A DNA stretch of 64,000 nucleotides. Origin: a virus. Under the pieces are notes generated by a model. The model searched no databases and had not been told where the DNA came from. It saw nothing but the letters and a program-made list of their open reading frames with translations. Where the stretch lies: IMG/VR virus record IMGVR_UViG_3300013212_000097, positions 1 through 64,000 of that record; one strand, 5' to 3'. Shown here one piece after another: positions 41,098 to 50,872 of this stretch. Made by a program: the position numbers and the translations under genes. Each line of letters begins with the position of its first letter. Position 1 is the first letter of the stretch.

Positions 41098-43311
41098 ATG
41101 TGGTACAAACTTGCGCAAAATGCAGAAAAAGCTTTTGAAACACTTAAAACAAAAGGTGTGAGCCAAGAAAATATTTCCAAGCTTGAAGAGATGACAGATC
41201 TTGCTTTGAGAGGAAAATATATTGGAGCATTAATGCAAAACCCATTAATGCCTTGGAATCAATTGGAAGAAAAATTCACTACTAAAAAAACCAATAATCT
41301 TTCAGTTCAAGAAATGAGATTACTTGGTGAAATAGATACTTTAGTTACAAATTCTAATCTTCCAGAAGATCAACAAGCTAATTTTTATAAATGGGTAGAT
41401 AGAGTAGCAATTCCTTCCTATAGACCAAATCAATTTGATCCAGAAAAGTATATTTATCCTAAGTTTTCTGGTGCATACAATCCAGTGTTTGAAATAGAAA
41501 GAGAAATTAATCATATTTTTGACTGGTATGTTAATCATATTGATCAAAACCCCAGATTTAATATTTTCTCAATGTCTCTTGATAATGCATTGCAAGCAAG
41601 CGACAGATGGCACGAAGAACTTGCAAATCAAACATCTACAAGAACTTTCTCTAAGATAAAGAAAGAAAATGGACAGATTGTAGATCCTAATGTAGTAAAA
41701 GTTTTTGATAGAGATACTCTTGAAAAAATTGGATTACCTGAAAAATATCAAGGCTGGATGATTGTAAAACTTACTGAAGAAAATGATTTTGAGATAGAGG
41801 CAGATATTATGGGTCACTGCCTAGCAACAAATAATTACTTTTATCAATATGAAAAAGGCTATATTGAAATCTACTCTTTGCGTGATGAATCTAATCAACC
41901 ACATGTAACAATTGAAATTGTTTTGCCAGACAAAGTTAAGCAAATACAAGGCAAAGGTGAAAAAAGACCAAAAGATGATTACTTGAAATTAGTTCAACAA
42001 TGGATATATCAAGGAAATTATTATTCAAATGATAGTAGTCATGATCATGAATTGCATTTTAGAACAGGTTTTGATGAAAACAGTGCATTAGAATCTATAC
42101 AAGAATATTTAAATCCATATTTTGATGAAGAATCAACTGACGATTTAGGTGTCCCTTTAAGACCGATTACTGTAGATGAAGATGAATTTGTTGAAGAATT
42201 TGATATTGACTATTTGATAGATAAAATAGGACAAAAAAGTGGTGGATATTATAATGATCCAGAATTTTACAAATCATCTGAAGAAATTAATTATGATGCA
42301 TTTGAAGAATTAATTTCTTTTATTGGAGAAATGTTCATTCACCACGATATTAATTACTTAAAAGAATATGCAAAAGAAACTCGTCCATTAGGTATTAATC
42401 AAAAAGAAATCAAAGCTAAGCTTAAAATCGAAGTTGTTAAGGATCACTTAATGACTTATATTAATGAAGAATTAGAGCAGATTACTTACCCACAAAGTAG
42501 AAAATTCAGAGAAGAAGATTTAGGTCCTGCAAGATCTTTTAACTTTAAAGATAAAAATCCAGGAGAAATAGACGAAATAGCAATGTCGTCATATCGTAGA
42601 GAACCTAAACGTGGTAGAGCTAAATTTGATGAAGATGGTGAAAGAATACTTAAACAATATAATGGAATCTACGATGTATATTCAGTTTACTTTGCAGATG
42701 AGTTGTATGAGTATATGTTAAAAAATCTTCCATCTGAGTTTTATGGATTAGCTAATAAAATCGGATTGAATTTAGATTTATCACCTGTTACCCCAAGTTC
42801 TGTTGTGGAATTTAACAATGAATACAGAGACTTCTACCAAGGAAGAAATAGACAGTTAGAATTATTTGATTCTAACTCTAATGTATCTCCCGAAAAATGG
42901 ATTTATGCCTTTAATCATAAAAAGTTTAGATTAGCAACATTACAAGACGAGGGACTGTCTGATTTTGGCTACAATGATTTATTCAAACCTTCTAAAGATA
43001 TATCTAACAAACAAATATTAGAAAATATCAAAGATTTTTATATTAGCAAGTGCTTGCAAACAATTAAATCTGAAGGACCTGATCCTGATTATGTTGGCAA
43101 TTATTTTGCAGACATAACTGAAGAACTGCATTTAATGTGGGAAGAATATATAGACGACATAAAAAAAGGCGATATTACTTCTTTGAAGAATGTTATTGAA
43201 ATTGCTTTAAGCTACGAATCAACACTTTCCAAAGACTCAAATGAATATGAAAAATTGTCTGAAATGATTTCATCAGGCAACATAGCAGTAGTGATAAAGA
43301 GAGATTTATAA
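41098..43311 (+). CDS. MWY-tagged PcfJ-like protein B
   Basis: A 737-residue paralog of the preceding gene, alike from MWYKLAQNAEK to the KWIYAFNHKKFRLA segment near residue 615, then extended by about 120 acidic residues. PcfJ-like motifs: MGHCLATN, EIYSLRDESNQPHVTIEI and QIQGKGEK. QLELF near 585 matches the clamp-binding consensus. Joined to the next gene by TAATG. Confidence 0.82.
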   Translation: MWYKLAQNAEKAFETLKTKGVSQENISKLEEMTDLALRGKYIGALMQNPLMPWNQLEEKFTTKKTNNLSVQEMRLLGEIDTLVTNSNLPEDQQANFYKWVDRVAIPSYRPNQFDPEKYIYPKFSGAYNPVFEIEREINHIFDWYVNHIDQNPRFNIFSMSLDNALQASDRWHEELANQTSTRTFSKIKKENGQIVDPNVVKVFDRDTLEKIGLPEKYQGWMIVKLTEENDFEIEADIMGHCLATNNYFYQYEKGYIEIYSLRDESNQPHVTIEIVLPDKVKQIQGKGEKRPKDDYLKLVQQWIYQGNYYSNDSSHDHELHFRTGFDENSALESIQEYLNPYFDEESTDDLGVPLRPITVDEDEFVEEFDIDYLIDKIGQKSGGYYNDPEFYKSSEEINYDAFEELISFIGEMFIHHDINYLKEYAKETRPLGINQKEIKAKLKIEVVKDHLMTYINEELEQITYPQSRKFREEDLGPARSFNFKDKNPGEIDEIAMSSYRREPKRGRAKFDEDGERILKQYNGIYDVYSVYFADELYEYMLKNLPSEFYGLANKIGLNLDLSPVTPSSVVEFNNEYRDFYQGRNRQLELFDSNSNVSPEKWIYAFNHKKFRLATLQDEGLSDFGYNDLFKPSKDISNKQILENIKDFYISKCLQTIKSEGPDPDYVGNYFADITEELHLMWEEYIDDIKKGDITSLKNVIEIALSYESTLSKDSNEYEKLSEMISSGNIAVVIKRDL

Positions 43312-44111
43312 TGTGGTACAAATTAGCTATCACTAAAGTTGATCCTTCTGGTCAAATCAACATGGATTTCTCTGGTAAAAACAACTACCCAGTAAACCCT
43401 GGAGAAAAACCAAAGCCTTTTGATTTGAATAATCTTAAGTTTGAGGTTGTTCAGGAAGATCCAATTGAATATCCAGAAGAATATACTTTGTATGCCTTGT
43501 TAAATGATGGAAGAAAATTAGGTTACATTTATTTTGAAGCTCCTGATAATTCTGATACAGCTGACATAAAATACACATCAATTTACGAATATCCTACATC
43601 TTTAGGCAAAGAAAAATGGGAAAAGCCTGTAAATCCAGAAGATAAAACTAAATCTCAATTTGTTGAAGAATTAAAAAATGCTGGTTACTTAGTTGATGAT
43701 TCTTCAGTTACTAGAACTGATTGGGGTATTGGGAAAACATTGTATCAAGAATTGAAAAAATTTCTTCAGGAAAACAAACCAAACATAAAATTTGTCACTG
43801 GAAAAGTTCATTCCAAAGAAGCATTTTGGGCAAGATATAAAGGACTTGGTTTTCCAGTAGAAGCTTTAGATCCCTATCAATCTTATAATAAAGAAATTAA
43901 TGAAAAACATTCTTATTTGTCTGAAGAAGAAAAACTTAAGATGATCAGAAATATGGCTAATGAATTAGGAAGTTCTTCATTTGATTCAAGTGGACGTTCA
44001 GATGCGCCAAAATGGGAATTTAATGTTAAGAATAAGATTGAAAATTTACCATCTGAAAAAGAAATAAATATTGATTCCGAAAATCTTTCTTTATTCGACG
44101 AGGCAAAGTAA
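43311..44111 (+). CDS. MWY-tagged GNAT-like protein
   Basis: A 266-residue protein opening MWYKLA. RTDWGIGKTLYQELKKFL (about 140-157) resembles the acetyl-CoA-binding R/Q-x-x-G-x-G/A loop and helix of GNAT acetyltransferases, and AFWARYKGLGFP fits the closing element, but an insertion separates the early strands. The C-terminus LSLFDEAK resembles the QLxLF region of the PcfJ-like neighbours. TAATG overlaps on both sides. Confidence 0.68.
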   Translation: MWYKLAITKVDPSGQINMDFSGKNNYPVNPGEKPKPFDLNNLKFEVVQEDPIEYPEEYTLYALLNDGRKLGYIYFEAPDNSDTADIKYTSIYEYPTSLGKEKWEKPVNPEDKTKSQFVEELKNAGYLVDDSSVTRTDWGIGKTLYQELKKFLQENKPNIKFVTGKVHSKEAFWARYKGLGFPVEALDPYQSYNKEINEKHSYLSEEEKLKMIRNMANELGSSSFDSSGRSDAPKWEFNVKNKIENLPSEKEINIDSENLSLFDEAK

Positions 44112-45742
44112 TGTGGTACAGATTTGCAGGTTTACAAGACGAAGTAGAAAAGTTACGCATTCAAGGCATAAATGAACTTATTTTAGCCTTATTTTCGGAT
44201 CCAAAATATGATAATGCGTCTAAAGGTAAAATGCTAGGTGCTATCAAGCAAAATCCAAATATTTCAATAGAAGAATTAAGAAATCTTTCTATGCAAAACA
44301 AACCAACAAAAGGAGAGCAATTTATTTTAGCTCGTTTTGAAAATGAAAGATTCAAAAACTGGTTTTTTCATAAATTGAAAAGTTGGAGAATTCAACCTGC
44401 AAAACCTGATGGAGAATATGATCACAACACTCCAAAAGAAAACCTTGGAGAACATGCAAATTTTACAGAACTAGCTATCCACATGCAAGATTTTGTAAAT
44501 AATATTGAAATTAATGATCCCGATTATAATTTAGGTTTAAGATCTTGGGAGGAAGTAGTTCAAGATACAGATCAATGGGAATCAATGTTGCAAGGTAGAG
44601 GCTCAAGTAAATTTTATAATCCAGCTGACAGAAATGAAATAATGAAATACCCAGATGGCTGGAGTATGGTAGAAGTGATTTCTGAAAATGATTTAGACGT
44701 AGAAGGCGCAAAAATGCACCACTGTGTTGCTGGGTATTGGGAACAAGTAAGAAAAGGCAACACTAATATTTATTCCTTGAGAGACCCTGGAAATCAACCA
44801 CATGTAACAATAGAAGTGGTTGGTGATAAAGTAAAACAAGTCAAAGGGCATAATAATAAAAAAATTACAGAAGATGATTTAGTAGAAAAAATTAAAGAGT
44901 TCTTTGAAAGCCAGGATGATATTGAAAAAGATATCAGACATAATCCAATAGAGGGTCATTTTGAAAATTGGGAAGATGGAATATATTGGACTTATGACCC
45001 AACTGAAATAGATTACAATATTCACAGATCTACATATGGTCCAGAAGAATATGAATTTGATGATCTCGATGATGATGGTCCTGAAGATTTTAACATATTT
45101 GGTATCAATTCACCAGTATTTTCATATAAAAAATTCAGTGAAGGAAATTTATATCAGGCTAGTATGACAGATATTACAACTAATGTTGTAGATTCGATTA
45201 ACAATGGTTTAAGTAAAAACAGAAGCGCATATAATTATGGGGATAGAAAAGAATATACTATCGAAGATTATGATTTAGACGATTACTCTGATAAAATATA
45301 CGAAGGATTAGTGGCTAAAGCTAATTTAGCCTTAACACAACGTCCAATGGCTCATGATTTTGGAAAATATTTGGATGCTAGACATTTTCTTGAAGTGTCT
45401 ACAAAAGAATATGAAAGCATGAAAGAAAAATATCAAGAAGATTCACCTGCTGAAGATTTTGCAACATGGTATCAAAATCAACCTGAATTTTTGTGGTTCA
45501 TTATTGCAGAAAAAATTCAAGAATGGTTTGAAAAGAGTGATTTTGCATTTAAATTCAAAGACATAAGAGGCGAAGAGTTTAAATTGCCTTCTGGATATAA
45601 AAAATGGTGGTATGGCGGAGAAGAATCGGAAAATATCACTCCTTTCATCAATACTAAGGAAATTAGAGAAACAGTGTTAAAAGATGATGAAAAATTTGCA
45701 TCATACAATAATAATAATTACAGAAAAAATTGGGTAAAGTGA
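44111..45742 (+). CDS. MWY-tagged PcfJ-like protein C
   Basis: A 543-residue protein opening MWYRFAG. MHHCVAGY, then IYSLRDPGNQPHVTIEV and QVKGHNNKK (about 200-255), is the best PcfJ-like match in the window. An acidic region follows, then an unrecognised C-terminus. It converges with the minus-strand MWY gene. Confidence 0.82.
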   Translation: MWYRFAGLQDEVEKLRIQGINELILALFSDPKYDNASKGKMLGAIKQNPNISIEELRNLSMQNKPTKGEQFILARFENERFKNWFFHKLKSWRIQPAKPDGEYDHNTPKENLGEHANFTELAIHMQDFVNNIEINDPDYNLGLRSWEEVVQDTDQWESMLQGRGSSKFYNPADRNEIMKYPDGWSMVEVISENDLDVEGAKMHHCVAGYWEQVRKGNTNIYSLRDPGNQPHVTIEVVGDKVKQVKGHNNKKITEDDLVEKIKEFFESQDDIEKDIRHNPIEGHFENWEDGIYWTYDPTEIDYNIHRSTYGPEEYEFDDLDDDGPEDFNIFGINSPVFSYKKFSEGNLYQASMTDITTNVVDSINNGLSKNRSAYNYGDRKEYTIEDYDLDDYSDKIYEGLVAKANLALTQRPMAHDFGKYLDARHFLEVSTKEYESMKEKYQEDSPAEDFATWYQNQPEFLWFIIAEKIQEWFEKSDFAFKFKDIRGEEFKLPSGYKKWWYGGEESENITPFINTKEIRETVLKDDEKFASYNNNNYRKNWVK

Positions 45743-45746
45743 TAAA

Positions 45747-48089
45747 TTAATATTCGTTATCATCAAAATCCATAAACATCATGTATTTTTCTTCAATATA
45801 ATCTTGTACTGGTTCGCCTAATAATCTTCTGCTAAATTCTTCTTTAATGTCTCTAAATTGCGCCATAGTAACTGTTGAATTAATTCCAAGATCATCAGCT
45901 TCCATATTGTGAAATTTATCAGCAGGTCTCATACTTAAGAGTTGCATTGCTTTTTGTCTTGTTATTGTGGCATTAGGATCAACTGGCAATGCTGGCGCTG
46001 GCTGAATCTTTCTTTGAACAGGATAAAGTCCAGGGAATCTCTTTTTCAAAACTGCCTGTAAGTTTTCGTTAGCAATTGCTTTTAGAACTTGTGTCTTGTT
46101 ATCTCTGGCATAAGCATATGCATCAGGATTGCTAGCTATAGCATTTTTTTGATCTTCAGATGCATCTTGAGCAAATTCAATTGTGAATTTGTCAGATTTG
46201 ATAAGCATATGAACGAATGTTTCTTCATTCATCAAACTAGCAGGTATTTCCAGTATTGAGTTTACATTCTCAATAATAATCTCAAATACTCCTTCAAGAC
46301 CTAATTCTCCAGAAGCATCTATAACTTCTCTAGGTAAATCATTAATGACATATGATTCTGATAAAAGACCTTGAGCATACAATTGAAAAGCTATGTTGAA
46401 ATCATAACTATCATAAGGATCATCTGACATTGCAGCAACAACTGTACCAAACTGATTGATTCTTTCATTTTCTTCTATGTCAGATCCATAGTTATAAACA
46501 TTGAATTCATCATCAGTATTGTATTTACCACCTAATACTTTTACTGATATAAGATTGTTCTTGATACATTCAAAAACAAAATCAGGTGTCAACACTTCTT
46601 TCGTGAGATATAAAGGCTTTTCTATTTTGTATTCATTTGACAATATAGATTCTTGCACTTTTTGTATTGCTTCCTGAATATCAATTTTGCCTATGATAGC
46701 CTTTTCAAAGAAATCTAAATCCATTTCTTGTTTTGCAAAAGCATCAATAATACTATCAGTGTCAAATAAAGATTGGAATTTTTCTCTTGCAATTTCACTG
46801 AAAGATGGCATAAGATTTTGAAGTTCATCTATACTAAATAATTCAAAAAATCTATAATCAAAAGTAAAGTCTGAAGTGAATATTTTCTCTGAAATAAACT
46901 TTTTGGCATATTCTTTCATCTCTGGATTAATATCAAAATTAGAAATGCCAAGTCTTGGAAAATTGCCAACAAAACTTTGAATATATCTTCCCAGCACTGT
47001 GTAAACTTTGTATTTTACAATCTCATCAAAATCTTCTTGGTTAAAACCTGAACTTACAGAGCCTAATAGTTTATTTCTAATTCTATTTTTATTTAATGCA
47101 GGGTCTTTTTTAATAACTGCTACTATTTCAGCTGGTAAATATGTATTTGATGAAATAAGATTTAATAAATCACCAAATACATTTTTTCTTTCGTACATGA
47201 ACATAAATTGTGCAAATGTAAGATCATGCATTCTAAGAACGTATGCTTCTTTGTCACTGTACGAGAGATCCATAAACCAAGATAAACTTTTGTTTTGCTT
47301 TGAAAATCTTCTTTTGTTATCATCTTCTTCTGGTGACAATGGTCTAGGAGCAAAATCTTCTTTTTTAATTTCGCCACCAGAAACATCACTCAAATATTGG
47401 AAATAACCATCAATACTTTTTCCATAATTTTTACCATTGACAACTAAATTAGCCATCAATTTATCACCAGTCTCATTTATTTCATCAGTGATTTGAATGC
47501 CTGCTGGTCTTACGTCAATTGCAACTTTTCTAAATGGATAACTTCTATTAGGATCTTCAACTATGTAAAAATTACTAGATTCATCGTATCTGTATTTTAA
47601 GAACATTCCAGTGGAACGATCACCAATACACCATGATGTGCCTACACAAGTTTTTTCAGATTCATCATAAGTTTTTGGATTGAATATTTTGATTTTTTCA
47701 TTAGTTATGACAGGCTCCAAATCTTGAGTGGCTGCCATATCTTTTTTAGGTTTTAATTGAGAATCTAAATAATCTACATGTTCAACAATAGCCTCAAAAT
47801 CATCAAAATCAACTTCATCAAAAGCAGATTTTATTTCAAGAGAATTTTTTGAAACTTTTGTGGTAATAACATTTTTTTGTTTTAAATTAAATAATTTTTC
47901 AGATAAATGTGAAAGAGCTAAAGTTGTTTCAATAGAATCTCTGTTATCTGCAACAATATAACAATATGCAAGTTCTAATTGAATGTTGGTTGGCGCATTT
48001 TCAATTACTTCTGGAACAGGCAAAGGAGAAAGAAATTTTTGAATTTGAGCAGAGGCAGATACGATTATTTTTGAAAACTTATACCACAT
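45747..48089 (-). CDS. MWY-tagged large protein with PcfJ-like WC motif
   Basis: A 780-residue protein opening MWYKFS, the only MWY gene on this strand. TCVGTSWCIGDRST (about 147-160) followed by FYIVED and KVAIDV resembles the Cys-centred motif of PcfJ-like phage proteins in a diverged form. The long C-terminal part is helical and repetitive (spaced aspartate-rich helices). Role unknown; the tag on both strands argues against simple read-in from a shared leader. Confidence 0.75.
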   Translation of the reverse strand: MWYKFSKIIVSASAQIQKFLSPLPVPEVIENAPTNIQLELAYCYIVADNRDSIETTLALSHLSEKLFNLKQKNVITTKVSKNSLEIKSAFDEVDFDDFEAIVEHVDYLDSQLKPKKDMAATQDLEPVITNEKIKIFNPKTYDESEKTCVGTSWCIGDRSTGMFLKYRYDESSNFYIVEDPNRSYPFRKVAIDVRPAGIQITDEINETGDKLMANLVVNGKNYGKSIDGYFQYLSDVSGGEIKKEDFAPRPLSPEEDDNKRRFSKQNKSLSWFMDLSYSDKEAYVLRMHDLTFAQFMFMYERKNVFGDLLNLISSNTYLPAEIVAVIKKDPALNKNRIRNKLLGSVSSGFNQEDFDEIVKYKVYTVLGRYIQSFVGNFPRLGISNFDINPEMKEYAKKFISEKIFTSDFTFDYRFFELFSIDELQNLMPSFSEIAREKFQSLFDTDSIIDAFAKQEMDLDFFEKAIIGKIDIQEAIQKVQESILSNEYKIEKPLYLTKEVLTPDFVFECIKNNLISVKVLGGKYNTDDEFNVYNYGSDIEENERINQFGTVVAAMSDDPYDSYDFNIAFQLYAQGLLSESYVINDLPREVIDASGELGLEGVFEIIIENVNSILEIPASLMNEETFVHMLIKSDKFTIEFAQDASEDQKNAIASNPDAYAYARDNKTQVLKAIANENLQAVLKKRFPGLYPVQRKIQPAPALPVDPNATITRQKAMQLLSMRPADKFHNMEADDLGINSTVTMAQFRDIKEEFSRRLLGEPVQDYIEEKYMMFMDFDDNEY

Positions 48090-48097
48090 GATATGTT

Positions 48098-48466
48098 TTA
48101 TTCTACAGGTTCATAGGAAATTCTTACCAAAGGATCTCCTGATATATACAAATATCTTACATGAACATTTTCAATATATCTTGATGTATCATCTGGAAAT
48201 ATTTCAGCTCTCACTAAAAGATCAATTAATGGCTTGGCTAAATTATCAATATCATTTTTTTGTCTCCATAAATGATTAGCCATCACAAGCAATTCAACAT
48301 TTACTGGAAACTGTTTAGCAGGCAACATATCCTGGATTACAACTGGGAGATTTTTGTCAATCCATGCATTATATTTTCTAGATTTCACCATTTTTCCACG
48401 AGCAATTGGAACATACATTTGATTTGCAGAAAAAGGTTTATTTACAATGCACGATGTCTTTTGCAT
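48098..48466 (-). CDS. RusA-like Holliday junction resolvase (second copy)
   Basis: A 122-residue RusA protein with the signature NDIDNLAKPLIDLLVRAEIF and PDD (the Asp triad of the active site), and a preceding basic strand region. Start chosen at ATG 48466, six bases after a TATAAA; the frame opens further up at TTG 48481 and ATG 48469. It is the clearer of the two RusA-like genes in the window. Confidence 0.88.
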   Translation of the reverse strand: MQKTSCIVNKPFSANQMYVPIARGKMVKSRKYNAWIDKNLPVVIQDMLPAKQFPVNVELLVMANHLWRQKNDIDNLAKPLIDLLVRAEIFPDDTSRYIENVHVRYLYISGDPLVRISYEPVE

Positions 48467-48517
48467 CATGAATTTATACAAGTCAAATGCAGAATTTATT
48501 TTTCTTGAAAAAAAAGA

Positions 48518-48523
48518 TATAAT
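48518..48523 (+). promoter_or_regulatory. -10 element of a leaderless gene
   Basis: TATAAT ending five bases before the ATG at 48529; divergent to the RusA-like promoter. Confidence 0.62.
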
Positions 48524-48528
48524 AGATT

Positions 48529-48897
48529 ATGCAAGACAAAAGTTATTGGTTATTTTATGTTTTTGTAGAATGTATGATTTACAACAATAGATCATTTTGC
48601 GAAGATGATTTCAAAGCATTATTAGATTCTCAAAGATTAAGTCAAATAAAAATGAACTTCAATGATGAAGTTAAAGACTTTGTAGATGAATGTAAAATAT
48701 TAGATGATATAGATTATGAACTTAACAAAAACAATTACTGGATGCCAAAAAATAACATTATAAATCACGACTATAATTTGAAAACTATTATTCAAGATTT
48801 GCGACTGGATTTAGAGTTAGAACATGCAAATAATGATTTTTATGATTCTTCTTGCGATATAGTGCAAAAAATAAACAACTATTTACATTTTCTATAA
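48529..48897 (+). CDS. Hypothetical protein
   Basis: A 122-residue acidic protein with an aromatic N-terminus (YWLFYVFVECMIY) and helical remainder. No family recognised. Leaderless by the position of its TATAAT; ends at a strong terminator. Confidence 0.68.
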   Translation: MQDKSYWLFYVFVECMIYNNRSFCEDDFKALLDSQRLSQIKMNFNDEVKDFVDECKILDDIDYELNKNNYWMPKNNIINHDYNLKTIIQDLRLDLELEHANNDFYDSSCDIVQKINNYLHFL

Positions 48898-48926
48898 ACC
48901 CTTGAATAAAGGGTTTTTCTTTTTAA
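48896..48926 (+). terminator. Intrinsic terminator
   Basis: AAACCCTT/AAGGGTTT stem followed by a T-rich tail. Confidence 0.88.
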
Positions 48927-48944
48927 CATGCAAAAAATATATGT

Positions 48945-49691
48945 ATGTGGTACAGAACAGTTATAGCTCAAATATCTGATGTTGATCAATTTAATTTAGA
49001 TGCTGAGAAATATAATAAAATGCTTGAGGAAAAAGCAAAAAAAACTCAACCTAAAAAAACAACAAAACCTGTAATAAAACCTGTCACTAAACCAGAATTA
49101 ACAACTGAACCTATAAGCCCAAAACCCAAACCTGTAGCGCCAAAACCAATTGCGCCAACCTCTAATCCTTCAAAACCAAACAACTTCAAAAATATAATAA
49201 ATAACTTAGTAGAACTTGAAGGCGGAAAATCCAATTTATCTTATGATAAAGGCGGTAAAACAAATTTAGGTATCACACAATATACCTATAACAATTGGAA
49301 TAAAAAACACAATAAACCACTTAAAGATGTTTATAAGATAACAAGACAAGAAGCAGATCAAATTTACAAAGAAGAATATTGGAACATTATAAAAGGTGAC
49401 CAACTACCACCAAATGTTGCGCACATTATGCTTTCACAAGCTCTTCTTGATGGTCCACAAGATTCAATAAGACTTGTACAAAAATTATTAGGTTTAAAAG
49501 TGGATGGAATTATGGGTTCTGACACTTTAAACAAAATAAAAAGACTCACTGTCAACGGAGACATAAAACTAGCCAAAGCAATAGCAAATAAACAAATTTA
49601 TAGACTAAAAACTGATGAAGATGCTGATAAATTTGGTAAAGGCTGGAATAATAGAGTTCAAAAAGTAATGAAAAAATTTAAAGGAAAATAA
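48945..49691 (+). CDS. MWY-tagged endolysin, GH108-type with peptidoglycan-binding domain
   Basis: A 248-residue protein opening MWYRTV. A Pro/Lys-rich linker (about 30-78) is followed by the GH108 catalytic region: LEGG with Glu92, DKGGKTNLGI, then a Tyr/Glu-rich helix. The C-terminal half (GLKVDGIMGSDTLNKI) is a PG-binding-3-type domain. It should cleave glycan strands at lysis or entry. No signal peptide is seen. Last of the MWY genes in order. Confidence 0.9.
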   Translation: MWYRTVIAQISDVDQFNLDAEKYNKMLEEKAKKTQPKKTTKPVIKPVTKPELTTEPISPKPKPVAPKPIAPTSNPSKPNNFKNIINNLVELEGGKSNLSYDKGGKTNLGITQYTYNNWNKKHNKPLKDVYKITRQEADQIYKEEYWNIIKGDQLPPNVAHIMLSQALLDGPQDSIRLVQKLLGLKVDGIMGSDTLNKIKRLTVNGDIKLAKAIANKQIYRLKTDEDADKFGKGWNNRVQKVMKKFKGK

Positions 49692-49865
49692 ATGGATAAA
49701 AGAAAATCTTTATTATCGCCTGAGCAAGAAAAACTCTTGTCTAAATTTCAAAATAATCTTGGTGATAAATCTGCATCGCTAGAAAATAATCAGAATACAA
49801 ATAAAAAAGCAAATTCTAATGGAATGAAACCTAACATTAGAAGAAGCGGCAGTAGAGGGAAATAA
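49692..49865 (+). CDS. Small basic hypothetical protein
   Basis: A 57-residue polar protein rich in Asn, Lys and Ser, with a basic tail (IRRSGSRGK). It starts at the base after the endolysin stop, so it is in the same transcript. Probably disordered. Function unknown. Confidence 0.62.
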   Translation: MDKRKSLLSPEQEKLLSKFQNNLGDKSASLENNQNTNKKANSNGMKPNIRRSGSRGK

Positions 49866-49873
49866 TTTTTAAA

Positions 49874-50845
49874 ATGCAAATCTATGGAAAATTTTCACAA
49901 CTAATTATAGAAGCATATAGAAATCCAAATTTTAGATTTGCTGAAGAACCTTCGCCTGAACCAGAGCCAGAAATAGTAGCACCTACAGCGTTAAATTATC
50001 CTGGTTTGTTTGCAAGAATGCAAAGTTTAGAAGATGATAAAAAACTTAGCATCTATATGAATTTAAAAAGAGCACAGACAAAATTAAAACTAAAATATAA
50101 TATTGATTCACTATTACCAATAAAATTAGATTCAACTAAATCTCCAGCTGAATATAGTGACAATTCAAATTCCAACACTGATGAAAAAATACAAACATAT
50201 TTTTATAGAGTGTTTGCATATTTAGTTGATTATTTTGAAAATGAAGCTTCATCTGCTCCTACAAGTGAATCTACATCGTCATCAGAATCAGAAGAGTCAA
50301 ATCCATTTGCAGTGACTGATCCATCAACTGATTCAAGTTCTAGTGAAACATCAGCTACAACCGAAACTACATCAAGTGGCGAAACAACATCTACAACTAG
50401 TTCAGATACATCGGAAGAACTTGCTGAGAATATCCCACCAATTACAATTAAAGTAAGTGGTAAAGAATATTCGCCAGCCAAATCTATCACACTTGTTAAA
50501 AGAGTAAATTTAATTGGCAGTAATCGAAATAGTGCTATAGTCTTAGATGATGATTCCGTCACTGATTATAATTGCTTCATCCAATTTGAAAATGAAAAAT
50601 GGAAATTATCGAAATTTAATGATTCATATTTAACTATAAACGGAAATATTGTTGATGAATTCTTTGAGTTGAACGTTGGCGATTATTTTGTTCCAGGCAC
50701 TAAGGAGACATATATATTATCGGTGGAGAGGATAGGAACTGATAGTGGTGGATTCTCTGGTGAAAGTGCACCAAGTAGTGGTGGATTCTTTGGTGATGGT
50801 GGTGGAAGCGGTGGTGGCTTTGGTGGTAGAAGAAGATCATTATAA
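49874..50845 (+). CDS. FHA-like domain protein with Ser/Thr-rich linker
   Basis: A 323-residue protein. An N-terminal helical region (1-125) is followed by a low-complexity Ser/Thr/Glu linker (about 126-185), then an FHA-like domain (LIGSNRNSAIVLDDDSVTDY, then WKLSKFNDSYLTINGN, 215-265) and a Gly-rich, Arg-ended tail. FHA domains bind phosphothreonine; the conserved Arg of the GR motif is SN here, so binding is uncertain. Confidence 0.72.
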   Translation: MQIYGKFSQLIIEAYRNPNFRFAEEPSPEPEPEIVAPTALNYPGLFARMQSLEDDKKLSIYMNLKRAQTKLKLKYNIDSLLPIKLDSTKSPAEYSDNSNSNTDEKIQTYFYRVFAYLVDYFENEASSAPTSESTSSSESEESNPFAVTDPSTDSSSSETSATTETTSSGETTSTTSSDTSEELAENIPPITIKVSGKEYSPAKSITLVKRVNLIGSNRNSAIVLDDDSVTDYNCFIQFENEKWKLSKFNDSYLTINGNIVDEFFELNVGDYFVPGTKETYILSVERIGTDSGGFSGESAPSSGGFFGDGGGSGGGFGGRRRSL

Positions 50846-50872
50846 AGGTATAATAATATTGAGGTAAAAAAA

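Noticed and set aside
47008-47406. 132-residue plus-strand frame
   Set aside because: It is an antisense shadow of the MWY gene at 45747 with no start context.
37224-48957. The shared ATGTGGTATAAA at MWY gene starts as a -10 promoter motif (resembling GGTATAAT)
   Set aside because: Half the copies use TAC for Tyr, which breaks the hexamer, so the peptide is the conserved feature.
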